Positions 25,180-35,511 of a DNA stretch of 64,000 nt are shown here, in pieces; the stretch's first letter is position 1, and each line of letters starts with the position of its first letter. A model generated the notes under the pieces. It searched no databases, had not been told where the DNA came from, and saw only the letters and a program-made list of their open reading frames with translations. Source of the DNA: Utricularia gibba (lineage: Eukaryota > Streptophyta > Magnoliopsida > Lamiales > Lentibulariaceae); contig NEEC01000013.1 of assembly GCA_002189035.1 (NCBI GenBank), positions 1,550,001-1,614,000 on the forward strand, written 5' to 3'. The translations under genes were made by a program, and so were the position numbers.

Positions 25180-25512
25180 TCAGGAGGCGTAAAATTGGGC
25201 AAGCTCGTCGAGCGATTCCGGCTGGAGATCGGAATTTTCGAGCATCCAAAGGAGGTGCTCGAACAGCACCACCTCGCAGCCGACGGTTATCGACGCGGCG
25301 GCGGCGTCGTGGTGGACGAGTTCTCGGAAAAGCGGATTTTCCAATACATCGGAAGAAATGAGGTACCGCCGCCGCGATTTGCCGACGTAGACGATGTGAA
25401 GATCCTTGGCGGTCGATTCGGATGCCGGAGGGGAGGCGCCGCGGCCGAGCTTCATGAACTGTATTCTCTTGAGAACCGACTTGAGCTTTCCGAGCTTCCC
25501 TCCTTTTGCCAT
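25180..25512 (-). CDS. SAUR-family auxin-responsive small protein
   Basis: Intronless, 110 codons from the chosen Met (MAKGGKLGKLKSVLKR); an in-frame Met seven codons upstream at 25533 is less family-like. The basic N-terminus is followed by the SAUR core: LHIVYVGKSRRRYLISSDVL, then NPLFRELV and an acidic/hydrophobic segment (ITVGCEVVLFEHLLWMLEN). SAURs promote acid-growth cell expansion by inhibiting PP2C.D phosphatases and are quickly induced by auxin. It belongs to the longer-N-terminus SAUR71/72/76/78-like group by its GKLGKLKS start; the subgroup is inference. The frame is intact. A (TG)n and TATATATA stretch at 25536-25560 lies just upstream of the start, in promoter position. Confidence 0.85.
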   Translation of the reverse strand: MAKGGKLGKLKSVLKRIQFMKLGRGASPPASESTAKDLHIVYVGKSRRRYLISSDVLENPLFRELVHHDAAAASITVGCEVVLFEHLLWMLENSDLQPESLDELAQFYAS

Positions 25513-25806
25513 GTCGTGAGAAACGATGACCAAACCTGTGTGTGTGTGTCCCTATATATATGAACTCCAAAGCAGGTAAATAAATATCCACCGAATTGAA
25601 ATCTATTTGAATCCGACGGCCGACAGGGTTTTTCACCAGAAATTATTATTATAATCCGATAATTAAACAATTTTTAATGGATTTTTAACTCCATTTTTAC
25701 AGATCACGTGTTGCTCAGGAGGGAGGGGGCAATCCCTAAGTGCCAACAATGGCGAAAGAAGCTCGAGTTTATTGGCCAGAGAAGGGTCTTGAATCCCGGA
25801 TTCCGG
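25513..25806. other. SAUR promoter / intergenic
   Basis: Contains TGTGTGTGTG and TATATATA just upstream of the SAUR start (likely the core promoter); the remainder shows no coding signal. Confidence 0.4.
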
Positions 25807-26990
25807 TTATTCCGAGGCGGCGGGGAGCTGCTGCCTGATCAAGGCGGAAGTTCGGTCTTCCACAACACTCTGGGTTGTCGATGAAGAAATTGGGGAAGGT
25901 TCATGGCTTTCCGGTACTGGGGTGCGTAAAACATTTCGAGGTATTTCTTGATCCCCTTCTGATCGACATTGGAAGCATGTTTTGAGTGAGCGTACGTATA
26001 TTCCGGCCAGTGTCATTAGTTTGTCTGAGTAGATCTTCCATGTGAACCTGGAAGAAGGACGTGGTATACGTTTCGCTGGTGTTTTGAGTGGAAACAGAGC
26101 AGGGGACTCCTTGCTTCTCCTGGATTGGTTTGAGGCCACTAGCAGCAATGGCTTCCCAGTAAGAGGGATTAATTCTTCTGGCATTTCTCAAAGAAGTCGA
26201 CGAGAATCTGAGCGACCTGGTCACCATTGTAAGGATCGATGTGGAAATCAGACGCCCTGTGGACGATGATCTCTGCCGGGCCGCCGTGAGGAGTGGAAAA
26301 GGTAGGCAGCCCAGAGGCCATGACTTCGATGAGAGTCAGGCGGAAAGCCTCGTAGAATCCAGTCTGCACGAAGATGCCATTGGTGTCAGCAATGCACCTG
26401 TACAGTTCGCCATTCCCCAAACGGTTCATTTGTGAAGAAATCCATCCATCTGAATTGGCCATTCAGTTTGTGCTTCTCTATGAGCTCATCTCAGGGTCTT
26501 CTCACTTTCTAATTTCAGCAAGAACACCCCTGTGCAGTATGCGAGCCACATAGCATTCACAATGCTTGGTCCTCCAGGTCTTTGGATTCCTTCCTCTTGT
26601 CTCCTTAATCCAGGCATTGCGAATGCTGTCTGGCTCTCATACTGTACAGGGGTGTTCTTGCTGAAGTTAGAAAACGAGAAGAAGACCCTGAGATTCAAAA
26701 CAGAGACAGATGATTCATCTTCTCGAATACAGAACCAGAGAGCACTGTCCGGCTATCGCTTGGAATGTGCTGGTGATGATGAAGTCAGTGTGATTCATTG
26801 CATAGAGATCGGCGCTGAATTGGCTTGAAAAATGATACTTCTCATCAAATTTTTTCCAGTATGTATCTGAATCCACGTTGTTTTCTCCAGTGCCTGTGCA
26901 ATTGTACACTTGAAGAAAAAAAATTATTGTCTTATCCAATTCACATGAGATCAAGTAAGAACATCGGTACAAAATTATTGTCTTATCCAC
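25807..26990 (-). pseudogene. Sucrose synthase pseudogene (SUS6/7-like), rearranged and frameshifted
   Basis: Minus-strand pieces are collinear with the GT-B domain of plant sucrose synthase, which interconverts sucrose and UDP-glucose. In order: [15 protein letters not shown] and [13 protein letters not shown] (about 26900-26750); intron remnant; KNTPVQYESQTAFAMPGL (about 26660-26610); GDKRKESKDLED (about 26600-26570); an inverted copy of the previous exon; then [14 protein letters not shown] and ISSQMNR (about 26485-26430), [40 protein letters not shown], and after further shifts FTWKIYSDKLMTLAGIY with a long tail ending at 25807. About 90 residues are deleted between PGL and GDK, an ATGG duplication breaks the frame at about 26445, and further shifts occur near 26170 and 26090. 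The N-terminal half is absent. The tail after LAGIY is longer than in SUS1-4, hence the SUS6/7-like guess. Non-functional as a protein. Confidence 0.88.
26488..26694. repeat. Inverted repeat (foldback) made from a duplicated sucrose synthase exon
   Basis: Left arm 26488-26569 (82 nt) and right arm 26610-26694 (85 nt) are reverse complements with about nine mismatches and one 3-nt gap, around a 40-nt loop. Both arms contain the 3' end of a SUS intron and the start of the next exon: the right arm reads QYESQTAFAMPGL on the minus strand and the left reads QYASHIAFTMLG on the plus strand. The loop is also SUS coding sequence (KRKESKDLED, minus strand). Confidence 0.92.
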
Positions 26991-27818
26991 GTCTTTTAAA
27001 ATACACTTAGTTAAAAAAAGTTAATAGATTACTGACATTTAATTATATTAAATAATATATTTAATTACATATTTGATATTAATGATATTTAACATTAAAA
27101 ATTAAATAATCAATCAATTTTTTTATTTAATCCGATATTCATGGTGATAAAAACAATTTATTAGGTAAGTTTAATTAATTTTATGCGATAAATATTGTAT
27201 TACTCTTATTATTTTTATAGAAATTTCTCCAATTTTGTATTATGCATATTTTAGTAATATTGTATATAATTTTAATTAATGATAAATAAATTTTAATTAA
27301 ATAATTCAAATCGTTTATGTTTATATAAATTAGTTATAGTATTCTTTAATATTGAATAAATTAATGGGCTGAGTATTTGCATTGGCATATGAAAGAAGCC
27401 TGGGCTGGTAGGCCCATCATGAAAAAAGATACAGGCTCATCATGAAAAAAGATACATAGGCCCATTTACATGCTCCAGTGGCCCAGTTAGATTGACAGCT
27501 ATGAGTACACTACAGTACCTGTGCAGCTATAAAAGTGGCTTCATCTCCCAATCTTACTCTCTGCTTTGTCTTCGTGGAGTTGCCCCTGAAGCAGAATGAA
27601 ATGGTTCAGAAAGAATTGATAGCTCAAGTTTATTATTTATATACACCCTCGCCCAAGTCTCCGACTGGCAGCCAAACATGCGAGCATTGGAAATGGAAAA
27701 ACAAGGCTAAACAATGGAGGATCTCAGACAACTTGTTTCAAGATGCTGAGTTGATTGCAGGGTGCTTGCTTCCTTCTTGCTCAGCAGGTAGCCAAGGAGT
27801 TGAATGTGATTGAAACAG
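26991..27818. other. Intergenic; SAC 3' flank at right
   Basis: AT-rich with no coding signal to about 27350. Around 27360-27490 there are several GGCCCA/GGGCT-type motifs and a near-duplicate pair (CATGAAAAAAGATACA twice, 27418-27455). From 27500 on it should be the 3' UTR of the SAC gene; small plus-strand frames here are antisense to it. Confidence 0.45.
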
Positions 27819-30800
27819 TTAATGGAAAAATGCTTCTCCGTGGGCTACCCATTGCACAAAACTGTCTGAAAATCCATCAGGGACTTCGTTGTCGGTTGTT
27901 TCACACAACCCAACTTCAGTTTCAGGGCCATCACTCATCTACAGATGCATGAAGGTGGCATTATGAAGCTGGGGATTCATGTCAGAGTGATCAAAATATG
28001 TAGACTTGCCTGTGGCTGTGTTCTGGAGATGGAATCATTGGTAGATGGTGTTATTTCGTGGACCGGCACGTTGATAACATTTTCCGATGACATCCTTGAT
28101 GTTGCTGGAGTCCCTCCCAGGAATGATCTGATGACGAAAAATAAACATCTTCAGAGTTTTTCTTTTTGTTCATTCCACTTTCAGCCTGTTGAGCTGTATG
28201 TTGCTTGGGAGATAACCATATTGTACATACATCTATGCTACAGTTTCGAATGTCAGTTTTCCAATCAATCCCAGTGGCATAAAATTTCAAGCTTTATAAA
28301 AAAAAATCAAGTATATATATGAAGGAATTCAGAAGAAGTACCTTTCAAATAACTCTTCGTCGAATGAGTTTCCAGAGGAAGAGAGCCAATCCAAGTCCAC
28401 AAAGTTTGAGCAGGTGATTGGCTCCCCGGGTTCATTCTCAGAATATCTATCTCTGCGCATTTCCGCAAGAAGCACCCTTGCATGCATCGAAGAAATGCAT
28501 CTTCACATGCACAATCCAAGAGCAATGAGGCAAAAGTAAGTAGGACCAAGTTTGGGATTCGAGTTTTCAAATTTAGACAACATAACCGGAAGGGGTATCT
28601 AAATGGGATATGTAGATAGAGCCAAATCCAGACGAGGTAAGAGAAGTCCCGAACCTTGAATATGCCAACCCTCTTTGGGATGCGGATATTTCAGGTGCAG
28701 ACTCGAAATTCTCCCTTTGTTCTGACGCATCCAAGAAAGCAGCACCAGGGAAATCCTTGTTATTGTCTGCTGTTGATGAAGGTGAGTTTTCATGAAGAAT
28801 ATTGCCATCTGAAAACGATCTTCTGAAAAGTGACCTACCATATATGCAAATGAAGATGAGACAGAAGAAAAACCGCCTTTGCTTAAAGCACAAATTCTTC
28901 AAACGACTTAATTGCAGAGATAAAAGGAAATAAACGGTGTATATGAGTACCAATGGAAGTTGAGTTATTCCAACAGAACTAAAAATTTTGATATTCCTAT
29001 TTCCAGGTAGAAATAAGAATATTCATAGGGTTCGTACCTTCTGGTTTTATCGCTGATTGGCAGTTTTGGTTCTCTGATGCCATTACCCTGCTCAGCACCA
29101 GATCCCCAAGGATCTGTTTTATTAGGCTTAGGCTGCAAATTACCTAGAAAACTGCCCGAGTATTGAACTCCTATCAATGCCCACATTATAAGAAACGTGC
29201 AGAAACATGTAAGCCGAGCAAAAAATCATGCTTGCAAAGAATCCAGCTCCAAGTTTAGATGGACATTTATAAGGGAGGAGGCACAAGGTCAATCCAGGTA
29301 CACATAAAGGCATATATGATACTAAGTACCACTGCAACCAACTCACACGTTAATGGCCCTTTGTTTATCTGGATCCACATAAGAATTGCTGTAATATCTT
29401 TGAAGAGTTCGCAAAAACTCCAGGGAATGTGCCGCTGCTTTCCACTGGCCTCTTCGCTCCGAGAAAATCTATTATGTAAATATTAGATATATGAGAAGAA
29501 CGGGGCATAGTTCACATGAATGACAAATTGTGACTAATAAGAGTTCAAATATGAGAAATGGCATTTTCTTTTACCTTGTTGTGGGCAGCAGATCCACTAT
29601 ATTGCTGCGCAAGAGTATCACCCATCTTTTCATAATAACGTATGAGTTCTTCAACCAAAGGATCTTCGAGGTTCATCTTTGTTGAGGATCTTAAGCCTAA
29701 GGTGTGCAACTGATGCCCCAAAGCAACCAAACCATATGAAAATTGTGCTACATTTGTCCTATCCAAACAATCAATACAATTTGTCCGAAGCACACCCTTT
29801 TGCGTCAATAGTGGCTTCACAGAAGGATTGATGTCACCAGTACTATTAGTCCTGCTGGACTTTTCATTTGAGCCGACACCGTTGGTCTCCTTTTCATTGG
29901 GTTCCAAAGCATCAATGAAACTGTAAGCTGAACCAGACATGCTGGGAGCAACAAAATTCCAAAGACACATCAATGATAGTTCTAGAAATAGTACCTATTC
30001 ATGACTAAAATGTAATGAGAAGGCCATAAATTAAAGACAAGACGCTTATTGTAACTATTTTTTAAAAATAAGATGCAAGATCTCGTTAACTATAAAACAA
30101 ATTCTGAAGAAGATACGGAAGGATACTGCTGGTTTGGTTGACATTTTTCACAGAAATTTTTAATTCAGTATAATAATCTCTTTTTCTTCTGCTACAGAAA
30201 AAAAAAAAATCTCTGTTTCTTGCAGGCAGTTGTTGCTTTTAGGGAACAACATGCATGGACAAGAGCAAAGGGGATTAAATAGTGGTGCCATAAAAAAAAA
30301 GGGAACTGAAGGACTTCAAGGAACTCACTCGAGAGTAGACCATTTAATCCACTGATCAGATAGCATGCCAGGTGTGATTTGGAAACAGAAGAATCCGGTT
30401 AGTGTCAAAGCATAGGCAGCCACCTTCCCCAAAAGAAGTAAAGCATCTTTTGACTTGCTGCTGAAAACCAGAAAGAACCAACAATATTAGGCTTTATACA
30501 GCAAAAAGATGAATGACAGAAAAAAATATATTCCAAGTACCTGTTCGAGTATTTATGCAGGTCCAAATGTACAAATCTAAGTTGGCTTTCTTCAGATAGA
30601 TCCTTATTAATGGCTTGAATAGCATTAGAAAATTCTGCACGAAGGACGGATTCTCTAGGTTTTTTCTCAGTTGTCTGTAGACAAAGAGTAACAAGATCTC
30701 TAGTATTCAGCACAGTTGGTGCATCAATTAAAAGCAGGGCTATAAGCCTCCCACCTTAATCAAGTTGAAAATTATGATGGGGTTTCCATATCGCTCCACC

Positions 30801-33460
30801 AGATTTTCAAAATGCATCCTGGTAGCTTCATAAGTTTGGTCCTTCTTTGACACTGAAAAAGAGAAACTGATATTCAATTTGATAAAAGAAGGATGTTTTA
30901 GCACAACAAAGGAGAAAAATGTGCTGGATTAATCATACATATGATATCAGGCTTCAGATTTAAACGGGAAGCTTCCTGTGACCAGAATAGTGGTATTGAT
31001 CCACGATTTTGGATGACTGAGCTAACTTGCACGGGGATGCCTTCAGGAACATCCTCCATCACAATCTGCTCGATCTCAACATCATTAGCCACTTTTCCCT
31101 TTTCATTGACACCACGTTTTAGATATCTGCAGAAGCAAGCATCTAAAGTCAGCATGCAACAGCGGAAAAGCTAACTGGTGATGAAACAACTTGCTAGATA
31201 CTCTCTTATGATATCCATAAGTGTGAGAAGAGGTGAGGAGATAACAGATCAGCCACAAGGCCATAGAAATCTTAGAACAAAACCCCGTCAACATTATATC
31301 CTCATAAAATATCTTAAGACATAATGGAACGTTTTAGGAATGGTTCAAAATTAGATGATGAACTTTCTACGAAAAGTCACTAATAATTATGAAAAAAAGC
31401 GATGATGCTACATGGAATTCACCTAGCATCAGCTGCTGAAGAAGACAGAAGAAACAAATTTTTGAAAACTACATCCAGAAAGTGAATAGCAGTAGCCTAT
31501 GCCCAGAGATGCCATATTATGGTATTGTGATTTCCATGTCTACTTAGTCCTTCGGAGATGATTCTTGGATAATTATTATTCATATATTACAGAAAGAATT
31601 CAACAAAGAAAAGCTATTCAATATGCACTCAGTTTACTAAAAGATTGTCATTTTATCAGCCCAACATTTACCTGGTCCCTGCATAATGTCTTGAACGTCT
31701 GGCAATGAGAGTCAGTTTGACGTCTCTTCCCGACACAGAAATAGTATCCTGTATTGAACATTTTATGGCATTCAAAATTAAGATATTCGAACTTCAAAAA
31801 CAGACCCATCCATTCACGGACATGGAAACATGAAGTGTAACTCTCAGCAACAAAACATTTCAAAATAATATCCATCAAAGAAGGCGCATATGGATAGTTA
31901 AAAAAAGCATGAGAGGGAAATCCACCGAGAGATATGTATACCCCATGATTCATACCCTGATATAAACTTCTTAGTTCTGAGATTGAAAAAAGGAAATGGC
32001 ATCTCACGATAGGAAGAAGTTCACCTGCTTAATAAAGCCGTACACCAATGCCACAGTCCATATGGTATTCTGAAGAATACTTCGTATTCCACGAGTAAGA
32101 AATTCATTCCACACGAACATTGTTTCATACAAGATTTTTCCCTTCTCGACGTCACAAATATTCTTTTGTAGACTTCTCATCACATTATATGAGTAACTAA
32201 AGTAGAAGTCCTTTGTCAGATCCACCATGCATAAGAGCTTCTTGTATCTGTCCGTGAAATCATGCTGGTCAATATTAATCATGACAAAAATTGGTCCAAG
32301 AAAGAACGAAAAGATATAAATAACTAGCAGAGCATGCAATTCTGGCGTTAGCTAAGACTGAACGAAACATACTCTGCTCACAAATGGTTTTCAAATAAAT
32401 AGTAGTAAAGAAATGGATGGAGCGCCATTATCCCTTAATGACTCAGGATCTAAAATAGCATGCACTGGTGGAGTGCATTCCAAAACAGTGGAAACGTTGG
32501 GCCAAAATATGATGAAGGCAGAAACTGCAGAGCAGGAACTAAACAGCAAGCCCACCAAACACATTGCCTCCAATCTTGACCCAATCCTTGAATATGTTCC
32601 AATCCCCCAACCGTTTTATGTTTTACTCCTAGTATCATGCTTTCCCACTCTCATCTGCCATTTTCATCACTTGATAATATAGTAATTTTTAATAAAAATC
32701 CCACATAATATTTGCTACAAAAGCATTAAAAACATAAAAAAAGAGAACAGGAGATATATATCATCTAACCTGTTTTCAATCCGACTGTTGATGCGGGTGG
32801 ATCCTAATGCTGAATTTGACAGTGGAATCACTGCGCTCTTTGAGATAGTATAGACATCATGACCACAAATTCTACCAACCGCGGTTTTCTTTGTAATAAT
32901 CAACATATAATAAGGACCAAGAAATTTAATGAATCCTGAAAGGTGAGGTTAAGGGATTTGAAGTATAATCAGGCCAAGGTTGTCTAACTGCACATAACAA
33001 GTTAACAAAACATACCAACAAGACCATAGCAAGTAGTAACAAATTTGAGTCCTCCGGTAACCTTGTTTCCTTCATTTATCCTTCTCAATAAATCGGAGCA
33101 CTCCTTTTCAGTATATGTTGTGGAGTCTTCACGTATATTAAGCTCCGATGGCTCTGACCTATCAATTTTCAAAACCTTCCAGAACGCTCTGCTTTTGTCC
33201 CTACCTACAATATAGAAATTCTGGAAAACAAAAACAAAAACACTTCAAACAATCATCTACAATGCCTAAACTTGAAGACCCATCAGGTCCCATGAACTAC
33301 AGTAATGCTCTATGAATCATAAACTGGAAGGTTAGTATGATACCGATCGTGTCTCGTACAGCCTGAATTTCTGCATAAACCCATCAGGTGGGGGCAAGCA
33401 TTCGGAAAATCGTGGAGAATGAATCCCTTGCTGCTGTTCAGCTTCCAAAACGCTAGCCAT
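27819..33460 (-). CDS. SAC-domain phosphoinositide phosphatase (SAC2-SAC5 group)
   Basis: A large multi-exon gene. The start at 33460 gives [18 protein letters not shown]. Exons follow near 33344-33460, 33010-33220 ([19 protein letters not shown]), 32770-32900 ([14 protein letters not shown]), 32010-32280 ([31 protein letters not shown]), 31680-31745 ([10 protein letters not shown]), 30940-31125 ([11 protein letters not shown]), 30540-30700, 30330-30450, 29570-29950 with the catalytic CX5R(T) loop [12 protein letters not shown] at about 29757-29789, 29390-29460, 29020-29140, about 28590-28834 (FRRSFSDGN), 28342-28530, 28010-28127 and 27819-27938. The ending [19 protein letters not shown] is typical of this group. 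In Arabidopsis these proteins dephosphorylate PI(3,5)P2 at the vacuolar membrane. The 28010 donor is GC rather than GT. Phases between 28590 and 28480 fit only if the G run at 28475-28477 is one base short, as in other genes here; that point is inference. Confidence 0.92.
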
Positions 33461-35022
33461 TGGTTTTGGTTATCCCAACTATCCCCGAGCACACGGCTCG
33501 GGATCAATCACGTTTGCATTCAACAGAGGCCCTCTTATCTTCTCGCAACATCATCAAACATCGACCACCATCCCACAGGTTGCTTCAAAAAACAGCATTC
33601 CCCAACTGCTGAAACCAAAAATACACAGAAAAAAAAAATCCAACTTTATCTTTGTCAATCCTCTTCCAGTTTCCAAACCCGCAACAGTTTCAACACAACA
33701 CACAACACCCCATTCCGATCTCCATAATTACCCAACAAAACAGTATCAATCTGTTAAGTAAATGAAGCTGAAACGTGTCGGCAACTCTTTTTCAAATCAA
33801 ATTTGCAGGAAACATCAACCACTTATACTGAAATGCGTAATGTACTGAAAACAATAACCAGATTAAAATTAAGCAACAAAAGAAAAAAAAATGATGAGAA
33901 GAGACTGCAAGAAAGAAGTTAGGAGACAGGTTGGATCTGCAGAGAGGCATTACCATAGCCGTAAACCACATTCCATTCCAATAAACGAACAGCCCTCTTC
34001 CCTGATCAGTTTTGGAACACACATTCAATCATCCGTCAATCCTAAATCACCAGTTGCATTCCATTTATATGTATGGCTCCATGTTTTTCCACCTCTACAA
34101 GCATTTTTATTTTTTTGGGAACCACCATTTTAACAGCGATTTAGGCGCAATTTAAGGTTTTGCGCATTGAAGTGAATAAGCTGATTAAGAAGTGAAAAAA
34201 AACAGAATATTGGGCCGATAGCTTGGGCCCAACGCAAGGCGACCCAGAAATTTCTCCACGCAATTAAACTAAAATAATATAATTTATTTTAAAAATATTA
34301 TTCTTCATCCTCAATATTTTAAAATCTAAAAAATTGGTCCTTATAAAATTAATCCTCACTATTTTGATAAATATTTTTTTCTCAAATTAATCCATCTTTT
34401 TATTTAATTTATTAATAATTCCTATTTGTTAGGTATGTTTTATTTCAATAATTTTTAAAATGATTCTATTTAATTTTTAAAGATAACATTTTTTAATTAT
34501 TCTATACTAAAATCAGAAATTTAGATTTTGTTATTAATTTTAAAAATTATTAAATTTCTTAAATATCTGTTTAATTAATTAAATAAGAAATCAGTTAGAA
34601 AAATCATAATACTCATTTTTTTATCCATTTTTAAAATTCATTTATATAATAATGATAAATTATAAATAATTTAATATATTAAAAATTATAATGTATTTTA
34701 TTTTATTAAATTATATAATATAATTTTATACTATTCATAAAACAATTTTACAATTTAAAACTATTTTATTTACATAATATCAATACTAATTATTGATATT
34801 TTATTCAGTTTAAATCACAATTTTAAATTAGGTTCGAATGCTTCTGATATCAAAGATTATTGTAATTAATAGGTTGGCCTAATTACCAATTTTATTTTCA
34901 TTTTTTTATGAATATATTGTTCAAGAGCGTACGAACGAGGCTAAAAATTATTAATTACAATCGAAAAAGGTAAATGGTGTGTACTGTACAGACAGTAGCC
35001 TACTGCGAATAAACAACATCCT
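33461..35022. other. Intergenic: SAC leader/promoter then AT-rich repeat DNA
   Basis: 33461-34140 should be SAC 5' leader, possibly with a leader intron; GGGCCGATAG, TTGGGCCCAA and similar motifs at 34210-34235 resemble housekeeping promoter boxes. 34270-34930 is very AT-rich and contains a dispersed repeat copy (separate entry). No gene is recognised. Confidence 0.45.
34430..34830 (+). repeat. AT-rich dispersed repeat, copy A
   Basis: About 400 bp collinear with 62755-63090: both have TTAATTTTAAAAATTATTAAATTT-like words, then AATTAAATAAGA, ATTTATATAATAATGATAAATT, TAATTTAATATATTAAA, then TAATTTTATA and a TTTTATTTA block, and end near AATCAC-A-TTT-AAATTA. The order of words is preserved over the whole length, beyond what AT richness alone explains. 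Confidence 0.6.
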
Positions 35023-35511
35023 CTACAGAAGCAGATCATCTCCGAAGAAGTAGAGCATCCGCTCCACCACCCAACTCGGCGGCTCCGGCGGCCGTGGATT
35101 CGAGGGCGGCGATCTCGCCGGAATAAGAGACGCCCGACAAAGCGGACACGACATTCGATTGTCGCAAGCCACCCATCTCTCCAAACACTCCTTATGAAAC
35201 ACATGGCTGCAGTTGATCAGCTCCCAAACTTGGCTGCTCTCCTTCAGCTTGTTGAGACAGACTGCACACGACGAGTCCTGGTCTTCGGACTTCCGGCCTT
35301 TGATGTTTCCGAGAGTAGTTAGCACGATGCTCTCCGCGATGATCTTCAAGTTGGATGAACAACAAGCAGGAGATGAAGAATAAACAGTCTGTGAAGATAC
35401 AGAGGAGGCGAAGCTCATTCTGAAGAGTTTCAGAGCGAGAGATAGGAACCATCTTGAGACTGCGAAGATCAAGGCTGCTTTACAGACAACCAGTTCATCA
35501 CAAACAGCCAT
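35023..35511 (-). CDS. RING-H2 finger E3 ubiquitin ligase (RHA/BRH1-like)
   Basis: Intronless, 162 codons from the chosen Met (MAVCDELVVCKAALIFAVSRW); the frame is open upstream to 35625, but that part looks like a leader. An N-terminal hydrophobic segment probably anchors the protein in a membrane. The RING-H2 finger has all eight ligands in order: SCAVCLNKL, INCSHVFHKECLERW, SCPLCRA, with the conserved Trp after the sixth ligand that contacts E2 enzymes. A Pro-rich linker and the C-terminal WVVERMLYFFGDDLLL follow. This layout is that of RHA1/RHA2/BRH1-type ligases active in hormone and stress signalling. The substrate is unknown. Confidence 0.85.
   Translation of the reverse strand: MAVCDELVVCKAALIFAVSRWFLSLALKLFRMSFASSVSSQTVYSSSPACCSSNLKIIAESIVLTTLGNIKGRKSEDQDSSCAVCLNKLKESSQVWELINCSHVFHKECLERWVACDNRMSCPLCRASLIPARSPPSNPRPPEPPSWVVERMLYFFGDDLLL

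Noticed and set aside
26526-26650. Hairpin as a miR160 precursor, because of CTGGCTCTC and GCGAGCC phrases
   Set aside because: The similarity to miR160 is superficial; both arms translate as the sucrose synthase segment QYESHTAFTMPGL, so the sequence origin is SUS.
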